Shown here: positions 17,992 to 27,252 of the stretch, piece after piece | How the letters are laid out: each line of letters opens with the position of its first letter | How positions within the stretch are numbered: the first letter of the stretch is position 1 | DNA from: Bradyrhizobium sediminis | GTDB taxonomy: Bacteria; Pseudomonadota; Alphaproteobacteria; Rhizobiales; Xanthobacteraceae | NCBI RefSeq assembly: GCF_018736105.1 | Contig: NZ_CP076135.1 | Location: 2,478,001-2,542,000, forward strand | Length of the DNA stretch: 64,000 nt | Reading direction: 5' to 3' | The notes under the pieces: model-generated | Told to the model about the DNA's origin: nothing | The model's input: the letters and a program-made list of their open reading frames with translations, nothing else | Database searches by the model: none | Translations under genes and position numbers: made by a program

Positions 17992-20198
17992 GGCTGCGGC
18001 ACGGCGTAACGTATCATTTGTTTGGCGATGTCGGGCTCGATCTCCTTCGCCGCCGCGATGTCGGCATTGCCGCCGCTGCTGTCGCCCGCCTTCAGCTTCG
18101 CGAGGCCGCGCCCGTACAGGGAGCTGGCGCTCTTTGGCTTGATCTTCAGCACCGCATCAAAATCAGCGATGGCACGGTCGTAGTCCTGGCTCTGGTGGTA
18201 GATATATCCCCGGTTAATGAAAAAGTCGGCGTGTTCAGGCTTGAGATGGATCGCCTGGCTGAAATCGAGGATGGCGGTGACGTAATCACGCTTGTCGGCG
18301 TATGCCGTGCCCCGGTTCTTGAAGGCTTCTGCGAGCAGATCTACCGTCGCGCGACCGGATTGGATCACCGCCGTGCAGCCGCCGATTTTCAGATCGGGCG
18401 CGACGATGTCCTTGCCCTCGCACCAGTCCCGTTCTTGCCATGCCGCGGCGGCAGCCGGAGATTTCGAATACGGAACGGCGGGCGTTGCCGGCGCCTTGGC
18501 GGCGACGGGCGGCTGTGCTTCCCGCGCTGGACCTCCGGCCGCCGGTGTAGTGGAGGCAGGCGACGCCGTTTCGGCCAACGGACGTGAATAAGGTTCCTCG
18601 CCAATGCCATACCAGGCGGCAAAGGCGCCGGCGACATTCGGCCAGATGGCCTTCGCCGCCCCGATGTCGGCGTTGCCGCCGGCGTGATCGCCCTTTTTTA
18701 GCTTGCCGAGGCCGCGCCCGTAAATCGAACTCGCGTCTCTCGGCATGCTCTGCAGGAGGACGTTGTAATCGACGATGGCATCATCGAATTTGCCGAGCTT
18801 CAGGTAGACCGCGGCGCGGTTGTGACGAGGGCCCGAAGCAGGCTTCAATTGGAAGGCCTCGCCGCAGTCCGCCAGCGCGGCCTCCAACTGGCCCAGCATG
18901 CTGCGGGCATAGCAGCGATCACCCAGGATGGAGACTTTCGCGATGACGACCGCCGTGTCGTCTGCGGGTTGCGCGGCGAGGATGGCAAGCGCCTGGTCAT
19001 AGTCCTCGATGGCGCGGCCATATTGTTGTTTGTTGCGGTACATGGCGCCGCGGCCTTGCCAGGCGTCGGCAGACTTGGGATCGAGCGCGATCGCCTTGTC
19101 ATAGTCCTGGAAGGCGCGGTCGACGCCTTCCTTGTGCAGGTAGGCAATGGCGCGATTGAGGTAGGCCGTAGCGGAGGTGGGATCGAGTTCGATCGCCCCG
19201 TCGTAATCCTCGATGGCGAGGTCGAACTGGCGCTTGTCGCGGAAGCCGTTGTTCGTGTGTTTCTTTCCCTCACCGATGTAATAGCTGACGATGTTGGGCT
19301 TGAGCCGGATAGCACTTTCATAGTCCTGACGGGCGCGGTCGTGATCGCCCCGGCCCTTGTACGCCCAGCCGCGATAGAAGAAGCCGAAACTGTAATCGGG
19401 ATCGAGTTTGATCGACTGGTCGAAGTCGGAAATGGCGCGGTCGAACTCCCGGCTGCTCAGATAGGCGCGACCGCGATCATAGAAGTGAGCTGAGTCGCCG
19501 GGGTCGAGACGGATGGCTTCGCTATAGTCATGGATGGCATGGCTATAGTCGCCTTGGTTCCTATGGAGCGAACCGCGATTGTGCCAAGCATTGCTTTCTT
19601 TCGGATTGAGCCGGATCGCCTCATCGTAGTCCTGGATGGCGCGGTCGGCGTCGCCTTTGTCGGCGTAAGCCAAGCCGCGGTTGTTAAAATAGTTTGATTT
19701 CCTCGGATTGAGCCGGATCGCTTCATCGTAGTCCTGGATGGCAAGGTCGTAGTCGTCCTTATCTGAGTAAAGGATGCCGCGGTTAAAATAGTAGTCGGCG
19801 TGTCCCGGCCGCAATTTGATCGCTTGATCGATATCTTCGATGGCGCGGTCGTAGTCACCTCGATCTCGGTACGCGATGGAGCGGTTGCTTAGTGGCGTCG
19901 CCCTGCGCGGAGGATCAAGCCGGATCGCCTCGTCGAAGTCCTCGATGGCGCGGTCGATGGCGCCCTTGTGCTGGTAAGCTAGGCCGCGATTGTTATAGGA
20001 AATGGCGAGATTCGGTCGCGTTTCTCGCCGGCCCTTGATGATCGACGTGCATCCTGCGATTTTCTGGTCGTCCGACGCGTCTCGCTTGCCAAGACACCAA
20101 TCATAATCCCTTGAAGTTTGCGCTGCCACCGGTGCGGCCCATGCAATGGCCGTCGCCACCGCGATGCCGATCCACACGTTCCGCCAAACCCGTTGCAT
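17988..20198 (-). CDS. Large secreted TPR protein with a duplicated cysteine module
   Basis: 736 residues from ATG 20198 (GGAGA lies upstream; the frame also opens from a TTG at 20225). A signal peptide ends near PVAAQ. It is followed by a module with DWCLGKRDASDDQKIAGCTS and then a long series of tetratricopeptide repeats of the type DYDRAIEDIDQAIKLRPGHA. After an Ala/Pro linker (about 550-585) the module recurs as DWCEGKDIVAPDLKIGGCTA, followed by three more TPRs. The paired Cys in each module may form a disulphide. Likely periplasmic scaffold; its partner is unknown. Confidence 0.85.
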   Translation of the reverse strand: MQRVWRNVWIGIAVATAIAWAAPVAAQTSRDYDWCLGKRDASDDQKIAGCTSIIKGRRETRPNLAISYNNRGLAYQHKGAIDRAIEDFDEAIRLDPPRRATPLSNRSIAYRDRGDYDRAIEDIDQAIKLRPGHADYYFNRGILYSDKDDYDLAIQDYDEAIRLNPRKSNYFNNRGLAYADKGDADRAIQDYDEAIRLNPKESNAWHNRGSLHRNQGDYSHAIHDYSEAIRLDPGDSAHFYDRGRAYLSSREFDRAISDFDQSIKLDPDYSFGFFYRGWAYKGRGDHDRARQDYESAIRLKPNIVSYYIGEGKKHTNNGFRDKRQFDLAIEDYDGAIELDPTSATAYLNRAIAYLHKEGVDRAFQDYDKAIALDPKSADAWQGRGAMYRNKQQYGRAIEDYDQALAILAAQPADDTAVVIAKVSILGDRCYARSMLGQLEAALADCGEAFQLKPASGPRHNRAAVYLKLGKFDDAIVDYNVLLQSMPRDASSIYGRGLGKLKKGDHAGGNADIGAAKAIWPNVAGAFAAWYGIGEEPYSRPLAETASPASTTPAAGGPAREAQPPVAAKAPATPAVPYSKSPAAAAAWQERDWCEGKDIVAPDLKIGGCTAVIQSGRATVDLLAEAFKNRGTAYADKRDYVTAILDFSQAIHLKPEHADFFINRGYIYHQSQDYDRAIADFDAVLKIKPKSASSLYGRGLAKLKAGDSSGGNADIAAAKEIEPDIAKQMIRYAVPQP

Positions 20199-20332
20199 GG
20201 CCACTTTATTCTCCGTGGCTATCAAGGCTCGATTTTCCGGCCGTAGCCTTGACCTAGCGCAAGGGCTGTGCCGTCGCCGTCACTAGTTCTATTCGGCACG
20301 AGCGTGCGGCCTCTTTATGAGAGGAGGAGCAG

Positions 20333-20851
20333 ATGATGCGAACGAGAATGCGACGGCTGCTTCTTTCGGTGCTCGCCGTGGGGCTCCTCACGTCCGTTTG
20401 CGGCGCCGATGTCGTGGCGGCCGGCCAACGCGCTGCCGCGCCTGCGGGCAATTGGGAGGAGGATTTCCGGCGCTGCCTGATCAGGAAGGCATTCGATGGC
20501 GGAACGGTCACGATCTCCACGACCGACGGCTCGCTTGAAATCGATGTGTTGTGGACTGACGATACGCGGCTGGACGCGTTCGAGGCTGCGGAATTTCGCG
20601 CTGCGATCGACCAGAAGCAAATCGAGATGCGGCCACTGAAGAGCGATACCGGAGAGAAGGTCTACGCCTATGAATTGGGGTTCTTCTCAACGATCGCGCC
20701 GCTATTGTCGAACGGACGATGGCTCACGCTCGCATTTGCCGATCACCCCGCACGTAATCTGCGATTGCCGATCGGAAACGGCAGGAAGGCCATGGGCTTT
20801 CTGAAAAAGTGCCATGACTATTGGGAAAAATGGCGCCAGCGCCATCCTTAG
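20333..20851 (+). CDS. Small exported protein of unknown function
   Basis: 172 residues. The strong ribosome site GAGAGGAGGAGC stands directly before two adjacent ATGs (20333 and 20336). A signal peptide with an Arg-rich start (MMRTRMRRLLLSVLAVGLLT) is cut near DVVAAG. The mature part has two Cys (FRRCLIRKAF and FLKKCHDYW) that could pair, and a mix of beta strands and a final helix. I do not recognise the family. It is divergent from the large TPR gene. The two exported products could share a regulatory region. Confidence 0.7.
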   Translation: MMRTRMRRLLLSVLAVGLLTSVCGADVVAAGQRAAAPAGNWEEDFRRCLIRKAFDGGTVTISTTDGSLEIDVLWTDDTRLDAFEAAEFRAAIDQKQIEMRPLKSDTGEKVYAYELGFFSTIAPLLSNGRWLTLAFADHPARNLRLPIGNGRKAMGFLKKCHDYWEKWRQRHP

Positions 20852-20887
20852 GTGACGCAAAAAAATCGTTGCAAGCCTTGGGTAATA

Positions 20888-20917
20888 GCCGGCCGGACTC
20901 CTGCAAATCCGGCCGGC
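20888..20917. terminator. Hairpin between convergent genes
   Basis: Perfect 10-bp inverted repeat GCCGGCCGGA/TCCGGCCGGC around CTCCTGCAAA, between the small exported protein and the ABC binding-protein gene. It probably acts in both directions. Confidence 0.65.
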
Positions 20918-20927
20918 CGCTGTCTCG

Positions 20928-22157
20928 TTACTTCTTCAGCAGCGGACAATCGCTGGTCGCGAGCGGCTTGGCTGCGTCGTCCGGCGAGATCGTGGCGATC
21001 TGCTTGTAGTAGTCCCAGGGGTACTTCGACTCCGCGGGCTTCTTCACCTCGAACAGGTAGGCCGGAATCAGCCGGCGGCCGTCGGCGCGCAGCGGGCCCT
21101 TGCCGAACAAGGGATCGTCGGTCGGCAGTTCCTTCATCTTGGCGACGACCTTGGCGCCGTCATGCGGATTGCCGCCGAGCGCGTCCAGCGTTTTCAGGTA
21201 GTGCAGGACGGCGGCGTAGACGCCGGCGACCGTCATCGACGGCATGGTGCCCTTGGGCGATGCCGCCTGGAAGCGCTTCGACCAGGCGCGGGTCTGGTCG
21301 TTCATGTCCCAGTAGAAGGATTCCGTGAAGGTCAGGCCCTGCGCGGTCTTGAGGCCGAGCGAATGCACGTCGTTGATGAACAGCAGAAGGGCCGCGAGCT
21401 TCTGGCCGCCCGAGACGATGCCGAACTCGGCGGCCTGCTTGATCGCGTTGGTGGTGTCGCCGCCGGCGTTGGCGAGGCCGACCACCTTGGCCTTCGAGGC
21501 CTGCGCCTGCAGCAGGAACGACGAGAAGTCCGAGGTGTTGATCGGATGCTTGACGCCACCGAGCACCTTGCCGCCATTGGCGGTGACCACCGCGGCGGTG
21601 TCGCGTTCCAGCGCGTGGCCGAACGCGTAGTCCGCGGTCAGGAAGAACCAGCTGTCGCCGCCGGCCTTGGTCAGCGCCTTGCCGGTGCCGTTGGCGAGCA
21701 TGTAGGTGTCATAGGTGAAGGAGACCGTGTTCGGCGTGCAGGCCTTGCCGGTGAGGTCGGCGGTGGCGGCGCCGGAATTGAGATGCACCGCGTTCTTTTC
21801 CTTGACGAGGTTGCTCACGGCCAGCGCGACGCCGGAGTTCGGCGTGTCGGCGATGACGTCGATCTTGTCGCTGTCCAGCCATTGCCGCGCGATGTTGACG
21901 CCGATGTCCGGCTTGTTCTGGTGATCGCCGCTCACGACGTCGATCTTCCAGCCCTTCTTGGTCAGCCCGGAATCCTCGACCGCCATCTTGACCGCGGCCA
22001 CCGAATTGGGTCCGCCGATGTCGGCATAGAGGCTCGACATGTCGTTGAGGACGCCGATCTTGACTGTCTTGTCCTGGGCCAGCGCGGGCGAGGCAAGCCC
22101 CAGCCCGACGCAGGCGACGAGCGCGGCGGTGTGCCGCGCGAGTGTTTTCTTCTTCAT
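20928..22157 (-). CDS. ABC transporter substrate-binding protein, branched-chain amino acid type
   Basis: 409 residues. A signal peptide (MKKKTLARHTAALVACVGLG, cut after ALA) precedes a type I periplasmic-binding fold that starts DKTVKIGVLNDMSSLYADIG. The family (Peripla_BP_6, LivK-like) feeds branched-chain amino acids or related organic acids and amides to an inner-membrane ABC permease. No permease or ATPase gene is next to it, which is common for the many orphan copies in Bradyrhizobium. GGAGGAACTC stands right before the ATG, suggesting strong translation. Substrate unknown. Confidence 0.92.
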   Translation of the reverse strand: MKKKTLARHTAALVACVGLGLASPALAQDKTVKIGVLNDMSSLYADIGGPNSVAAVKMAVEDSGLTKKGWKIDVVSGDHQNKPDIGVNIARQWLDSDKIDVIADTPNSGVALAVSNLVKEKNAVHLNSGAATADLTGKACTPNTVSFTYDTYMLANGTGKALTKAGGDSWFFLTADYAFGHALERDTAAVVTANGGKVLGGVKHPINTSDFSSFLLQAQASKAKVVGLANAGGDTTNAIKQAAEFGIVSGGQKLAALLLFINDVHSLGLKTAQGLTFTESFYWDMNDQTRAWSKRFQAASPKGTMPSMTVAGVYAAVLHYLKTLDALGGNPHDGAKVVAKMKELPTDDPLFGKGPLRADGRRLIPAYLFEVKKPAESKYPWDYYKQIATISPDDAAKPLATSDCPLLKK

Positions 22158-22351
22158 TGAGTTCCTCCAAAGAGTTCAAGTGCCCGGAAGGCTCTCTTCA
22201 GGGAGCCTCGCCGGGGTTGGTCGACCAGACGGCCGGCTTTCCCGTTAGTACGTCTGTCGCGGCGCGGCAATGCGCTTATCGTGGCGCGTCGGAGGTCAGC
22301 CTGAAATTCCTGCAACGATCTCGGAGATATATTTCCGGTATCGGGTCGGCC

Positions 22352-23092
22352 TCATGCCGGCTCGCGGAAATTCTTCAGGCTGCGGCTCTTGTACTCGAAC
22401 AGCCTGCCGGTCGAGGTCCAGTCGGGCGCGCACATCGGCACGATGAATTCCGCGACCTGTTCCGGCGTGTCCAGCGTCAACGGGTCTTCGCCCGGAAAGA
22501 TCGACGCGCGCATGCGGGTCCGGATCGGTCCGGGATCGAACAGGTTGACGCGGAGCTTTGAGCTGGCGGTTTCCTGCGCCCAGGCCCGCGCCAGCGTCTC
22601 CAGCGCCGCCTTCGACGCCGCGTAGGGGCCGAGATAGGCGCTGGCCTTGCTCGCCGCCGCCGAGGTGACGAACACCGCGCGGCCGGCATCGGACATCTTC
22701 AAAAGCGGCTCCATGCAGCGGATCAGCTGAAAGTTCGCGGATACGTTGACCGCCATCACGTCGTTCCACGACTTCATGTCGATATGCCCGAGCGGCGAGG
22801 AGGGACCGGCGACGCCGGCATTGCCGACAAGAATGTCGAGCCTGCCATGGCGCTCATGCAGGGCCGCGCCGAGCCGGGCGATGCCGTCGAAATCGGTGAG
22901 GTTGAGCGGCACCAGGGTGGCGGCTCCACCCTCTTTGCGGATTTCGTCGTCGAGCTCTTCGAGCCCGGCTTGCGTCCGCGCCACCGCGACCACATGGGCG
23001 CCGGCCCTGGCCAGCGCCCGCGCGGTGGCATAGCCGATGCCGCGCGATGCGCCGGTGACGAGAGCGATGCGGGAGGCGAGGGGAAGGGTCAT
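22352..23092 (-). CDS. Short-chain dehydrogenase/reductase downstream of purF
   Basis: 246 residues, classical SDR. The cofactor motif is TGASRGIG (about residues 14-21), followed by NAGVAG (about 90). The catalytic residues are Ser in SAAASKASAY and the YxxxK motif YAASK. C-terminal residues RSLKNFREPA are typical of a Rhizobiales subgroup found beside purF. The substrate is unknown, and an NAD(P)-linked alcohol/ketone conversion is all that can be said. The gene is separated from purF by a REP pair, so it may be cotranscribed with purF unless the hairpins reduce read-through. Confidence 0.88.
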   Translation of the reverse strand: MTLPLASRIALVTGASRGIGYATARALARAGAHVVAVARTQAGLEELDDEIRKEGGAATLVPLNLTDFDGIARLGAALHERHGRLDILVGNAGVAGPSSPLGHIDMKSWNDVMAVNVSANFQLIRCMEPLLKMSDAGRAVFVTSAAASKASAYLGPYAASKAALETLARAWAQETASSKLRVNLFDPGPIRTRMRASIFPGEDPLTLDTPEQVAEFIVPMCAPDWTSTGRLFEYKSRSLKNFREPA

Positions 23093-23106
23093 GGGAAGGC
23101 TCTATC

Positions 23107-23235
23107 ATCGTCGTCCCTGCGAACGCAGGGACCCATACGCCGTGAAGCTTATGGTGTGGGTAGGCGCTCGCGTCTAGCTGTGTTCGAAACGCCGGGGCCG
23201 GTGGTTATTGGTCCCTGCGTTCGCAGGGACGACAG
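23107..23235. repeat. Pair of inverted REP palindromes (Bradyrhizobium type)
   Basis: The palindrome GTCCCTGCG-AA-CGCAGGGAC at 23113-23132 recurs at 23211-23230 with TT in the centre. The flanks are inverted (TCGTC on the left, GACGA on the right). The two face each other across about 78 bases, the layout of a bacterial interspersed mosaic element. Copies of this palindrome are frequent between genes of Bradyrhizobium. It may act as a transcript-end stabiliser between purF and the SDR gene. Confidence 0.85.
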
Positions 23236-24759
23236 CTAGCTCGCTTCCGCCAGCAGCGACAATTGCCGGGGCTGCGGCTCGGTCTGGGTCTGGTCGGTGA
23301 GGTGGGTCGGATAGGCGCCGGTGAAGCAATGGTCGGAGAATTTCGGATTGGCGGGATCGCGGCCGGGCTCGCCCATGGCGCGGTACATGCCGTCGATCGA
23401 CAGGAACGCCAGCGAATCGGCGCCGATGATTTCGCGCATCTCTTCCAGCGAGTGGGTCGCAGCCAAAAGGCCGCCGCGGTCCGGCAGGTCGATGCCGTAA
23501 TAGTCGGGGTACAGGATCGGCGGCGAAGCGAGGCGGAAGTGGACCTCGCTGGCGCCGGCGTCGCGCATCATGCGCACGATCTTCTTCGAGGTGGTGCCGC
23601 GCACCAGACTGTCGTCGATCAGGATGATGCGCTTGCCCTCGATCGCGACGCGGTTGGCCGCATGCTTCATGCGCACGCCGAGTTCGCGCACGCTCTGGGT
23701 CGGCTGGATGAAGGTGCGGCCGACATAATGGTTGCGGATGATGCCGAGTTCGAACGGCACCCCGGAATGCTGGCTGTAGCCGACCGCGGCGGGCACGCCG
23801 GAATCCGGCACCGGCACCACGACGTCGACCTCGACATGGCTTTCGCGCGCGAGCTGGGCGCCGAAGGCCTTGCGGACCTCATAGACCGAGCGGCCGCCGA
23901 CGATGGAATCCGGCCGCGAGAAGTAGATGTATTCGAAGATGCAGGGCCGCGGCGGCTTCGGCGGGAACGGCTTGTGGCTTTCGGCGCCGTGCTCGTCGAA
24001 CACGATGATTTCGCCGGGCTCGATGTCGCGGACGTATTTCGCGCCGATCATGTCGAGCGCGCAGGTTTCCGACGCCAGGATCGGGCAGCCGTCGAGTTCG
24101 CCGAGCACCAGCGGGCGGATGCCGAGCGGATCGCGGGCGCCGACCAGCTTCTTGTTGGTCATCGACACCAGCGAATAGGCGCCTTCGATCGCGCGCAGCG
24201 ATTCGATGAAGCGGTCGATGAAGCGGGCGCGCTTCGACTGTGCCACCAGATGCAGGATGACTTCGGTGTCGGTGGTGGATTGCATCATGGCGCCGTTGCG
24301 CACCAGCTCGCGGCGCAAGGTCAGCCCGTTGGTGAGATTGCCGTTATGACCGACTGCGAAACCGCCGGCATTGAGCTCGGCGAACAGCGGCTGCACGTTG
24401 CGCAGGATGGTGGCGCCGGTCGTGGAGTAGCGGACGTGGCCGACGGCGAGGCTGCCGGGCAGGCGCTCGATCACCTCGCGGCGGGAGAAGGTGTCGCCGA
24501 CCAGGCCGAGCCGGCGTTCGGAATGAAAGCGGGTGCCGTCGAAGGAGACGATGCCGGCGGCCTCCTGGCCGCGATGCTGCAGGGCGTGCAGCCCTAGCGC
24601 GGTGATGGCGGCGGCTTCCGGGTGACCGAAGATGCCGAACACGCCGCATTCCTCGCGTAGCGTGTCGCCTTCGAGGTCGTCTTGCAGCTCGATTGCTGCG
24701 GGGGGGAGGTCAGGGTGGTGGTGGGGGGCGGGATCGGAAGGGTTTTTCATCTCGTCCAT
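23236..24759 (-). CDS. purF: Amidophosphoribosyltransferase PurF
   Basis: 507 residues. It catalyses the first committed step of purine synthesis, transferring glutamine nitrogen to PRPP. The N-terminal nucleophile is Cys38 in LREECGVFGIFG, exposed after loss of a propeptide. The glutaminase domain runs to about 280, and the phosphoribosyltransferase domain carries the PRPP loop IILIDDSLVRGTTSKK. The ATG at 24759 is chosen because AAAGAGAGG lies 4 bases before it; the frame is open further up only from a TTG inside the cvpA stop. The gene follows cvpA closely, a widespread pairing. Confidence 0.97.
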   Translation of the reverse strand: MDEMKNPSDPAPHHHPDLPPAAIELQDDLEGDTLREECGVFGIFGHPEAAAITALGLHALQHRGQEAAGIVSFDGTRFHSERRLGLVGDTFSRREVIERLPGSLAVGHVRYSTTGATILRNVQPLFAELNAGGFAVGHNGNLTNGLTLRRELVRNGAMMQSTTDTEVILHLVAQSKRARFIDRFIESLRAIEGAYSLVSMTNKKLVGARDPLGIRPLVLGELDGCPILASETCALDMIGAKYVRDIEPGEIIVFDEHGAESHKPFPPKPPRPCIFEYIYFSRPDSIVGGRSVYEVRKAFGAQLARESHVEVDVVVPVPDSGVPAAVGYSQHSGVPFELGIIRNHYVGRTFIQPTQSVRELGVRMKHAANRVAIEGKRIILIDDSLVRGTTSKKIVRMMRDAGASEVHFRLASPPILYPDYYGIDLPDRGGLLAATHSLEEMREIIGADSLAFLSIDGMYRAMGEPGRDPANPKFSDHCFTGAYPTHLTDQTQTEPQPRQLSLLAEAS

Positions 24760-24782
24760 CGCGCCTCTCTTTGGGGCCAAAA

Positions 24783-25412
24783 TCAACGCGCCGCAGGTTT
24801 CTCGATCAGCTTTTTCAGGCTGTCGCGGGCAGGTTTACTATAGCCGTCACTGCCGGCCGGGGCTGCCTGGTCGGCGTCAGTTTGCTCATCGTCTGGTTTA
24901 TTCTTCTTGAATCTCTTCAAGATGGTGTTCTCGGGGTCATCCGGCAAGAGCGACATCAGCCAATCCCCGGTTCCCTGCAGCACCACCCGGGACTTCGCTC
25001 CGGTGATCCAATCCGGCCGCTGCTTGTCCGGGACCAGCCAGGAGAAGAACAGGAAGGCCACCACGACGATCAAAAGGCCCCGCGCCAGCCCGAACAGGAA
25101 GCCGAGGGTGCGATCCAGCGCGCCGATCCGGGAATCCAGGATCATGTCGGAAATCCGCACCGTGACGATGGAAACCACGATCAGGGTGCCGATGAACACG
25201 CCGGCGACCACGACCACGCTCGCCACGGTATCGTTGTTGAAATAGGTCTTGGCGGTCGGCAGCAGCTTGCCGAACGAATACAGCGTCACCAGCGCCGCGG
25301 CGCCCCATGCCGCGATCGAGAGAATCTCCCGCATGAAGCCGCGGACCATCGCGAGCAGGCCGGAGATCAGCATCACCCCGAGCAGGACGAGATCGAGTAT
25401 CGTTATCGGCAT
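24783..25412 (-). CDS. cvpA: CvpA-family membrane protein
   Basis: 209 residues from ATG 25412 (starting MPITILDLVLLGVMLISGLL); an upstream TTG gives an unlikely longer form. Four hydrophobic segments fall within the first 130 residues, with a GFLFGLARGLLIVVVAF stretch typical of the family. The polar C-terminal tail (about 135-209) is cytoplasmic or periplasmic. CvpA proteins are found next to purF in many bacteria and affect colicin V production and envelope stress tolerance. The mechanism is not known. The stop lies 23 bases before the purF ATG, so the two are cotranscribed. Confidence 0.9.
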   Translation of the reverse strand: MPITILDLVLLGVMLISGLLAMVRGFMREILSIAAWGAAALVTLYSFGKLLPTAKTYFNNDTVASVVVVAGVFIGTLIVVSIVTVRISDMILDSRIGALDRTLGFLFGLARGLLIVVVAFLFFSWLVPDKQRPDWITGAKSRVVLQGTGDWLMSLLPDDPENTILKRFKKNKPDDEQTDADQAAPAGSDGYSKPARDSLKKLIEKPAAR

Positions 25413-25573
25413 CGGCTGGTCAGGTCCGCTCGTAAGTTCGAAACCGCGAATCGGCAACGTCGGTGCCGCCCTAAGTGATGGTCATATCGGGCGTCCCGCA
25501 AGGCCGGAAATCGCGCTATTCCCGCCTTGCGCGCGGGTTGTATAGCGGCGGGGGCAGGTGCCGTCACGCCCGG

Positions 25574-27049
25574 CTAGCCTTCCTGACGCCGGAATCTTTG
25601 GGGTGTGGCATTTTTCTCCGCCGCGGCACCCTCCCGGGGCTCGCGGTTGCCCTCCCGGTTTCCTCTCGGCGTGCCGCGGGCGGCGATATCCGCGACCAGG
25701 CTGGTCAGCCCGCCGACGCTGTTGAGCGAGAGCCCGGCGTCGCCGCCGACCTCGCCGCGCGCCGATTCCGGCAGGATCGCGCGGCCGAAGCCGAGCTTGG
25801 CCGCTTCCTTGAGCCGCGCCGAGGTCTGCGCCACCGGGCGGACCGCGCCCGACAGCGAAATCTCGCCGAAATAGACCGCATCCGTCGGCAGCGGCGCATT
25901 GACCAGCGACGACACCAGGGCGGCGGCGGCGGCAAGGTCGGCGGCCGGTTCCTGGATCCGCAAGCCCCCCGCCACGTTCAAATAGACGTCGTAGCCCGAC
26001 AGCTTGACCCCGCAATGGGCCTCCAGCACCGCCAGCACCATCGACAGCCGGCTCGGGTCCCAGCCCACCACCGCGCGGCGCGGCGTGCCCAGCGTGGTCG
26101 GCGCCACCAGCGCCTGCAATTCCACCAGCACCGGGCGGGTGCCCTCGATGCCTGCGAACACCGCGGTGCCCGGACTGCCGAGATCGCGCTCGGACAGGAA
26201 CAATTCGGACGGGTTGGAGACTTCGCGCAGGCCGAGCCCCGTCATCTCGAACACGCCGATCTCGTCGGTCGGGCCGAAGCGGTTTTTCACCGCGCGCAGG
26301 ATCCGGAACTGCTGCGAGCCTTCGCCCTCGAACGACAGCACCGCGTCGACCATGTGCTCGACCACGCGGGGCCCCGCGATTTGGCCGTCCTTCGTGACAT
26401 GACCGACCAGGATGATCGCGGCGCCGGATTTCTTGGCAAATCGAATGAGGGCCTGCGCCGAGGCGCGGACTTGCGTGACCGTGCCCGGCGCGGATTCGAC
26501 CGTGTCGGTCCACATGGTCTGGATCGAGTCGATCACGATCAGGCGCGGCACCTTGCCTTCGGACAGCGTGGAGACGATGTCCTCGACCGAGGTTTCCGCC
26601 GCGAGCTGCACCGGCGCGTCGGCTAGCCCGAGGCGCTCGGCGCGCAGCCGCACCTGCGCCACCGCCTCTTCGCCTGAAATGTACACCGCGCGATGGCCGG
26701 CGCGGGCCATCAGGCTGGTGGCCTGTGTCAAAAGCGTCGACTTGCCGATACCGGGATCGCCGCCGACCAGCAGCACCGAGCCCCTGACAAAACCGCCGCC
26801 GGTGACGCGATCGAGTTCGGCCATCCCGGAGGGCAGGCGAGGGGCGTCCGCGCTCTTGCCGGTCAGGCTCTCCAACTGGAACAGCCGGCCCCGGCGTTTC
26901 GAGCGGATCGAGACCGGCATCGAGGTCGCACCCGTCGTGTCCTCCTCGACCAGCGTGTTCCACTCGCCGCAGGACTCGCACTTGCCCTGCCAGCGGTTAA
27001 AGGCCGCGCCGCAGTTCTGGCAGACGAAGGAGAGGGTGGATTTGGCCAT
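25574..27049 (-). CDS. radA: DNA repair protein RadA (Sms)
   Basis: 491 residues from ATG 27049 (MAKSTLSFVCQNCG). An N-terminal C4 zinc finger is formed by CQNC and CESC (about residues 9-27). The RecA-like ATPase has the P-loop GGDPGIGKSTLL (about 97) and the RadA-specific KNRFG motif. The C-terminal part is Lon-like (VAGGLRIQEPAADLA, FGEISLSGAVRP). RadA promotes branch migration in recombination. The C-terminal 35 residues are an Arg/Glu-rich tail. A LexA-type box stands 68 bases upstream, suggesting DNA-damage control. It heads the cvpA-purF-SDR run. Confidence 0.96.
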   Translation of the reverse strand: MAKSTLSFVCQNCGAAFNRWQGKCESCGEWNTLVEEDTTGATSMPVSIRSKRRGRLFQLESLTGKSADAPRLPSGMAELDRVTGGGFVRGSVLLVGGDPGIGKSTLLTQATSLMARAGHRAVYISGEEAVAQVRLRAERLGLADAPVQLAAETSVEDIVSTLSEGKVPRLIVIDSIQTMWTDTVESAPGTVTQVRASAQALIRFAKKSGAAIILVGHVTKDGQIAGPRVVEHMVDAVLSFEGEGSQQFRILRAVKNRFGPTDEIGVFEMTGLGLREVSNPSELFLSERDLGSPGTAVFAGIEGTRPVLVELQALVAPTTLGTPRRAVVGWDPSRLSMVLAVLEAHCGVKLSGYDVYLNVAGGLRIQEPAADLAAAAALVSSLVNAPLPTDAVYFGEISLSGAVRPVAQTSARLKEAAKLGFGRAILPESARGEVGGDAGLSLNSVGGLTSLVADIAARGTPRGNREGNREPREGAAAEKNATPQRFRRQEG

Positions 27050-27109
27050 GGGAGGGGTGAGTCGCCGAGGATTGCTGCAGGTTTCATAGCACGAAAATCG
27101 CAAGGGTTG

Positions 27110-27138
27110 ACTTTATGTTCTTATTTTGTTCTGTCGAC
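27110..27138 (-). promoter_or_regulatory. Putative radA promoter with a LexA (SOS) box
   Basis: Plus-strand GTTC at 27117-27120 and GTTC at 27128-27131 are separated by exactly 7 bases (TTATTTT). This is the direct repeat bound by LexA in alphaproteobacteria. On the minus strand it lies in the spacer between TCGACA (27138-27133) and TAAAGT (27115-27110), a plausible -35/-10 pair 16 bases apart. A repressor bound there would block radA. Confidence 0.65.
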
Positions 27139-27252
27139 TCCAGACACGGAAGGAGCTGAGGCCCGCGCGGTGCTTCCTGCCTGGTGGGCAGCCAAAGCCC
27201 AAATGCGTGAAATATTGCCGGACTGGGTAGGAGCCGTTGGTTCAACCATCCG

